DNA from: Buxus sempervirens
Lineage: Eukaryota; Streptophyta; Magnoliopsida; Buxales; Buxaceae
Length of the DNA stretch: 64,000 bases
NCBI GenBank assembly: GCA_947561395.2
Contig: OX387183.1
Location: 61,487,915-61,551,914 of the forward strand
Direction: 5' to 3'
This document shows, piece after piece, positions 58,201 to 64,000 of this stretch. The position numbers were made by a program, and so were the translations under genes. Under the pieces are notes generated by a model, which saw nothing but the letters and a program-made list of their open reading frames with translations, was not told the origin of the DNA and did no database searches. The number at the start of each line of letters is the position of its first letter. Position 1 is the first letter of the stretch.

Positions 58201-61200
58201 CCTTGAAATGTCTAGTTGACATAATAGAAGAAGATTACAAAAAATCAGGAAACCAGAATAAAAACTAGAAGCCCAAATAATCTTAGATAACACAACTAGG
58301 TTGTGATTCTGTGAACTGAACTTCCAAGAAAAAGTCAAGTCAAGATAATAGAAACACACATGAATATACTTTCGAGAAATATTAAGTATGACGGCATACA
58401 TATATAAGAAAATATGAATGTCAAATGAAAGATACTGAGGGAAAAAATTACCTTGCAAGCAGTAATGTTAGCACCCCTATCCTGCCAGCATCCGCCATTA
58501 TTTTCCAGGCACTCATTTGTTTCTACCTCTGAATTGGCCAAAGTAAATAAAAAAGTTAAATGTTGTTACATCATGGTAATCTGTTCAACAACACTCACTC
58601 AAGGTCATATGTGAAGAATGTCTAGGGTGGTTTTAAATATTAGCGAATTCCAAAACAGGAGGGAGGGGGGGTGGTGGTGGGGTTAAAACAAAAAATTCAC
58701 CACAAATTGTGAACAAAGTCTCTAGAAGTTCAGGCTATAAAACAAGCCAAATGACTCACTAATTAAAAAAACAGATTAGTGTGTGCAACATAGGTGCGGC
58801 ACATGCTACAACATTCACTGAAGGCGGAAAACTTTATTCGATTCACAGAAGACAGAAAACCCTCTTCCATGAACATGGAATCCAAAGGCAAGGTCAATGA
58901 ACACTTACCTTCACTTAGGCAAACTGCCGGCTCGGTAGTCTCTTGGAAACCAGCACAGATGGCTTTGAGAACAGCTCCTTTGTCCAACTTACCTGAAATC
59001 AGTTAGACAGAAAAACTTTAGCAACTGATTCATATACATGCAACAGTAATCAAAAGCTTAGCTGTCCCAAACCTCTATACTGTCTGTTGTTGATTACTAG
59101 GGTAGGCAATATAGTGACATCTCCTCGAGAACCTTTGCCAATCTAAAACAAGGAATATCCAGATTAGATGCAAGGGAAGTAAAGGCACATAGACACAGAT
59201 ACAGACAAAAGGCAAGGGCTAGAACACATTGGAGAAGTCGTGTAAAGAAATTAAAGTCAGGAACCTAACCTGTGCATCCTGTTCAGCTTTAAGCACTGGA
59301 TTCTCAACATCAGCCTCAGGATCTCCAATACATTGGTCAATCTTCTTGCGGTCCATACCTGTTGAGATGTATCAGCAAGGGAAATAAATGGAATTAGTAG
59401 CTGCAGATACAAACTGCACAGGAACCTAACTTGTGCATTCTGTTCAGCACTGTATAAATAAACTCAAAACGTCAGGCTCAACCAGCTAACTTCATTTTCC
59501 TGGTAATAGCTTTAAATAAGTCAGTTCAAAAGAAAACTTATGTATACAGAAGATTCAAGGGCCAACAAAGATTTGCTTCAGTGACTTTCAGAAATTAAAT
59601 TATAGTACACATAACCCAAATTTTTGAATCAAAACAGGCATTATGTCATCTCATGATGCATGCGTGATTCATATGTGAATCAATCAGCACCAATCAATCC
59701 AGTGGAACAGAAAGTAATATAATAAAACCAACAGAAGTTATATGCCATAGATGACAGAAAAAAAAGGGAAAAAAGTTAAAAGAATGAATATAGGAATCCA
59801 AGAGATGGCACTGATCAGGAAGTGTAGCGCTAATGGATCATATGCACCATATAGTCAAAGAACACAAGATAATCAATATGAATTCAAGCATGATTCATAC
59901 GAGACTCAATCAGTGCAAATCAACCAAGGAACAGAACATGATAAGATAGTACTAACAGAATTTATATACCATAGATGACAGAAAACTGGAAAAAGAGAAG
60001 TAAAGAATGAATATAAAAATCCAGGAGATGAACAGGGTGGTGGGTGGTGATAATGGCCCATATGCACCAAAGTCAAGGAACCCAAAAGATAATCAATACG
60101 CATGCATGCATACATATATAACTCATTAAGAGAGGACAAAGAATAATAAATAAATAAATAAAGAGTACCTACCAAGAGACTGGATAACTTGATCTGCACA
60201 CTCTTTGGTATACTTTTTCTCTTTCATTGGACACCGAATTGCAAAGTCGGTAACATAGTCCCACCAAAGCCATGGCCTCCCACTTTCATTTGCAGTTTTA
60301 AACAAACAAGCTTGTCGTAAATTCTGAATCACTACATCCTTCCCATCATAGCCTCTATTGAAGTCCTGCTCAGGATCTGGAGCACAGTACCTTCCATGGT
60401 TGATGCACTGTGACTTGCACTGCTTGCTCAGAATAAAAGCTTCTGGGCAGTACCAAGTGATGTAGTGTGGAGTGAACTGAGTGTATCCTTTACGCTCAAG
60501 AATCTGAGCTGCCCCTTTGAAGCTCTTGACAAAATCAATCTGGCTTTCACACTTTGGCCCACACTGATCATTGCTATTTGTCCAGAACTCATACTCCACC
60601 CGCTCATCAGGATGTGGCAGTGCCTCCCTCCAATCCAAATTAATATTAACCATGTCCCCATTAGAAAGAGCCTTCTTGATGCTGTCCCCAAATGATTTGC
60701 TAATTAGTGCTGAGGGGATGGTAATATTCTGTAGATAATCAGCCTGTGCGTTCTCTTCTTCAGGGCTGTCCATGGTGATCAAAGGTTCAACTTTATGATC
60801 CGCGACAAGGATAGCTGCAGCTCCAGCCTTCTGTGCATTCCAAGCCTTCATCGTAAAGTAACAATCTGCCAACATAGAAAACCAGGTTTCAAAACAAGAG
60901 AACAGTGCATAAAATTCAAAGGGTGTCAAGAATTTAAGTGGTGACTGACAACTGGATTCCTTTAATCAACAGTCATGCATGAAAATTCCACAGCATAAAT
61001 TTAACCCTACTTGCATACACACACCCCCCCCAAAAAAAAAAAAAGGCAAAGAAACAAGTATATTTAGTAAGCCTGATTGGTGATATCCAGTATGGAAAGT
61101 GATCTACACACCATATCAATGAGATCATGAAGCACCAAATTAGTAACATCTCAAAATATTTATTTACAAAAGGGGAACAAATGTTACCAGGAACGGATGA

Positions 61201-61552
61201 TATATAAACATCAAACCTCGTAGCAAAATCACAAATAAACGCCAAAGCAACAGAACTGACCTCCTCTATCCGCAAGAACGAAGGTGGGGAGTCCTCCTGG
61301 TTTAGATTTGAAAGAAATATCGACATCCTCAAAGCTCTTGCATGCCTTTTGATTTGCTTTCGGATAAACGACGGTTCCAGTCAGGGTTCCTCCATACTGA
61401 GGAACTCCAAAATTTCCAATGGCACATTCGTAGACCCCTTTTATCGATTCTGGAGAAGTCACTCGTAAGCTATTCTTCTCCACCACAAATCTACCATGAC
61501 AAAACCCCCAAAGAAGCACGACCCAGATGAAAAACCCTAACTTTTCCTTCAT
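55244..61552 (-). CDS. Vacuolar sorting receptor, VSR1/BP-80 type, 12 exons, 621 aa
   Basis: Type I receptor that binds NPIR-type signals of soluble vacuolar proteins in the Golgi/TGN. Exons in gene order: 61261-61552, 60173-60865, 59270-59358, 59073-59142, 58909-58992, 58452-58528, 58002-58083, 57063-57139, 56872-56938, 56034-56162, 55430-55536 and 55244-55342 (GT-AG, 622 codons with TGA). After the signal peptide ([17 protein letters not shown]) come the N-terminal protease-associated domain ([27 protein letters not shown]), the VSR central domain ([46 protein letters not shown]), a thioredoxin-like part ([18 protein letters not shown]) and Cys-rich EGF-type repeats with the DVDECKE calcium-binding motif. 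One membrane helix ([19 protein letters not shown]) and a short tail with the YMPL adaptor signal close it. An upstream Met at 61576 would add eight residues. The DVDECKE EGF repeat and [15 protein letters not shown] tail resemble the VSR1 clade. Confidence 0.96.
57850..57961. repeat. GT/GC-rich alternating simple repeat in VSR intron
   Basis: About 110 bp of alternating purine-pyrimidine words (GTGTGC, GCATGTGCATGC, GTGTGT) in the intron between exons 7 and 8. Open frames across it are compositional. Confidence 0.9.
58120..58349. repeat. Intronic tandem duplication, ~115 bp period
   Basis: Two degenerate units in the intron between VSR exons 6 and 7 share AAAACTAGAAGCCCAAATAA (near 58146 and 58261), followed by similar AACACAA-TAGG-TG and AGATAATAGAA-type stretches. 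Confidence 0.65.
59419..59448. repeat. Copy of VSR exon 3 end plus splice donor, in intron 2
   Basis: 30 bases matching 59258-59287 at 28 positions. The source covers the last 18 bases of exon 3, the GT donor and the first intron bases. The copy lies in the preceding intron and keeps a GT at the equivalent position. Confidence 0.75.
59664..60105. repeat. Tandem duplication in VSR intron 2, ~227 bp period
   Basis: Unit 1 (about 59664-59890) and unit 2 (about 59891-60105) share ATGATTCATA-type starts, CCATAGATGACAGAAAA, AAAGAATGAATATA, CATATGCACCA and AAGATAATCAATA in the same order with scattered changes. Confidence 0.8.
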
Positions 61553-63889
61553 CTTCTCACCGGAAAAGAAACCCAAGTCAACGCTAGCGACTTTGCTTCA
61601 CCCAATCTATCTAATAAAGAGCGGAAACCAGAATTTCAGAACACAAGAAAAGGGAAAAAATAAAATAAAATTTACCCCCTCGTGAAACTAAACAATAAAG
61701 ACTACCGAGATCAGAAAGCTCAATAACGATGAGCACACAAGGACAAACTCGATTAGACAGAAATCCCAGATGAAGAAATCGCTAGCTAACCCCCAGAGTA
61801 CGATACAGATCGACGGTAAAGCATCGAAACCCGTCTTTCCCCTGCAATTTTCTGGAGCTCAAGTGAATTGGATATGCTGAGAGGTATCGAAGGCGAGAAC
61901 CCTTTGAAAATTACAACTATTCTCCTGAATGAGAAAATCTATCCCGCTTAGGAGGCTATTTCTCGCCAACAGATGAACCGATCGGGAAAGTCTAGAACAA
62001 TAAGGAGATCTACACCGCCATTGATGACTACTGACTAATATATAATAATTAAAGCAAAGAAAAAAAAAACACTCCGATCAATTTATCGCGATATGGTGAG
62101 ATGAACGAGATATTTAAGGCACGGTTTTAATGTGGATTAGCCGGGGGTGCACGTGCTGTACTTCACGTGACTGAGAGAATGGGTACAGGAGAAGTAGGGA
62201 CCAATTACAATTTACAAACAAAAATGATAGAGTTTAGACGGATATAACCCTGTATTATTAAAACATAGAAACACGCAAGGAATAAGCATTTCGGAAAGAA
62301 ACGAATTGTTTTATGCAAGCTTCCAACGAGCCAACGAGCCATCTCGCGTGAAATATAGTATAGATAATATCCAATCTGAGACCAATCTCGATAAATCATT
62401 TCAGGAAGAGAGACCGTTTCATCTGTATCCGACGGTGGAGATTATTCAGCATCACCTAAATTATATTCTCTTCCGAGGTTTACAAGCAAAGGAATGAAAT
62501 TTTCGTCCGTATAAGGGAAAGCACCTTCTTAGCCAGGTTTTCGTCTTCGGAGAGAGAGAGATCTCTCTTACGATACCCTACAAAAAAAAAAAAAAAAAAG
62601 TAGAAGGGAAAAACAAAAGAAAAAAAGTTATGAAGTCACGTGGGAACAAGAAAAGTGGGTGCACGAATAAAGAAGCGCTGTCGTGGCACTTTTCATTTGG
62701 GAAGAGGAAAAGTTGAGTGAGGAGTATTTTTTTAATCAAAAATAAAAGGAAAATTACGCAAAGTATCATTTTCGGGTATCAAAACAAGAGTTTTAGGGAT
62801 ATTTTTGGCATAAAAAAAATGATAGAATCATTAAATGTCAATGGGTGGGATCATAAGTCATTTATCGCACGTTTCTGATTAAATATCTGTTGGATCGGAT
62901 TTGTATATGAAAATAGGATCCGTTTATAATCGAATTCGGATCAAGGTCATATCCGTTTGATTAAGATCCAAGTCCAATTAAATTATATATATGTTTGTAA
63001 TTTTTTTAGATTTTTAAGAATATTTAAATAATTTTAATATTCTTTTTTTAAAATAATATATATATATCATCTTAAATGTAACCATAAGATATAGATATTT
63101 TAAGATTATTTGAAGTATTATTTAGTATAGTTATAGTAAACAAAGCTTATTTAATTGGATTTTTCAAATTCGAACATTTAATCAGATTAGGATTCGGATA
63201 TCCTATAATTTAATCAGATTAGGATTCGGATCTTGGTGGATCTGATCCAAATTCAATCCGTTTATAGCTTTAGTCTGCAAGCACAGTGTAATTGGCCCAA
63301 TAAATTTAAGAAATAATATATACCGCTACTTTCATCCTTAAATGCATTGGTTGATATGTCACAATCTGTATTATTACTAATGGGAGGACGAAAGAAAGAG
63401 AAATATTCCAAACGATGTTTCTTCATTGATATCTACATAGTGGTACGTACCTTTTCCAAATTAACCATTACCCTTATTGTAAGAACAAAAACAAAAAAAT
63501 ATACACACACCATGGTCCACATATCAAATATATATTTTGTCCATATTACTGAGCCATTTTTAACCATGGAAAGTAGCTGCGTGAAGCACGTGTTAAGTGC
63601 CACTATGCATAATAAAAAAGGGGAGCATGCATATCTCCACGAAACCGACCGCATATTTAAAGTCTGTGGTCTAGCAAACACTGTCCCCACATACTTGCAT
63701 TTATTCTATAGATAGATACACTTATATATATTAGTTTACATTAACAATCCTATGCTCGGTCCAAAATTTTTAACAAATTTTACTTGAAAAGGGCATGCAT
63801 CCGAAACTTATCTTCTAATTCTATAATCTTGTCGTACCATGATAGTGATACCACCGGCTGGTATGTGTTTTGAGATATAAAATCTTCAA
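61553..63889. other. VSR promoter side and right-hand spacer
   Basis: The first ~500 bp hold the VSR leader and promoter. TATTTAAGG near 62111 could be a minus-strand TATA-like sequence (CCTTAAATA). Poly-A tracts and an AT-rich stretch follow, with a short direct repeat (AATCAGATTAGGATTCGGAT near 63181 and 63213). No other gene is recognised. Confidence 0.5.
62150..62169. promoter_or_regulatory. Paired G-boxes upstream of VSR
   Basis: CACGTG at 62150-62155 and 62164-62169, 14 bp apart and about 600 bp upstream of the VSR start codon. A third CACGTG is at 62637-62642. The palindrome is a known bHLH/bZIP site in plants; a role here is inferred from position. Confidence 0.45.
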
Positions 63890-64000
63890 CTATTTAGTCT
63901 GAATTGGTCTCTGATTTGATCATAAGATACTGCCATCTGGAGCAGTTCACGGTCAGTTTTTTTTTTTTTTTTAATGTAGGCTCCACTTGAAACATTTACG
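63890..64000. mobile_element. Foldback element, family 2, copy C (cut by window end)
   Basis: Matches the left arm of copies A and B: TGAATTGGTCTCTGATTTGATCATAAGATACTGCCATCTGGAGC, given here only as a location, followed by a poly-T loop and TGAAACATTTACG. The right arm would lie beyond the window. Confidence 0.6.

Noticed and set aside
1-64000. CRISPR arrays, bacterial operons, prophage, biosynthetic gene cluster or a novel multi-gene defence system
   Set aside because: The intron-rich plant genes are unrelated to each other and no regularly spaced short repeats or clustered pathway genes are present.

Overview
The window is plant nuclear DNA, most likely from a dicot-like angiosperm. The genes are widely spaced and AT-rich, with many GT-AG introns. 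They encode plant-specific families: a PPR protein, a vacuolar sorting receptor, an IRK/PXC2-type receptor kinase and a plastid FAX transporter. The intergenic DNA and introns carry nonautonomous DNA transposons, LINE fragments and an LTR-retrotransposon remnant. The species cannot be named from the sequence alone. One 200-N assembly gap lies at 50475-50674.

Layout, left to right. 1049-2115 (+) is a GDP-L-fucose synthase gene broken by several short insertions. 4787-8948 (+) is a seven-exon gene for a 606-residue plant protein of unknown function. 8949-12640 is transposon-rich spacer. 12859-17716 (+) is a seven-exon plastid-type elongation factor P gene. 19179-21011 (-) is an intronless P-class PPR gene, convergent with EF-P. 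21458-21799 (-) is a small unrecognised ORF. 24385-32428 (+) is a four-exon single-pass membrane protein gene whose 6.5-kb second intron is filled with retroelement debris. 36223-39775 (-) is a two-exon LRR receptor-like kinase of the IRK/PXC2 type. 40800-48400 is spacer with two foldback elements, a SINE-like sequence and a 5'-truncated LINE. 48467-53170 (+) is a FAX-type plastid fatty acid exporter interrupted by the gap. 55244-61552 (-) is a twelve-exon vacuolar sorting receptor of the VSR1/BP-80 type. The remainder is spacer ending in a third copy of a foldback element.

I rebuilt exon structures by hand. In the five complete multi-exon genes the exon lengths sum to whole codons with GT-AG borders: 606, 234, 328, 968 and 621 residues. 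The genes are unrelated housekeeping or signalling genes and do not form a pathway or cluster. I found no sign of a new multi-gene system. The points of most interest are the repeat families, a decoy splice donor in the VSR gene, a G-poor A/C tract inside a transposon-like element, the broken fucose synthase gene, and the partial RNA-target prediction for the PPR protein.
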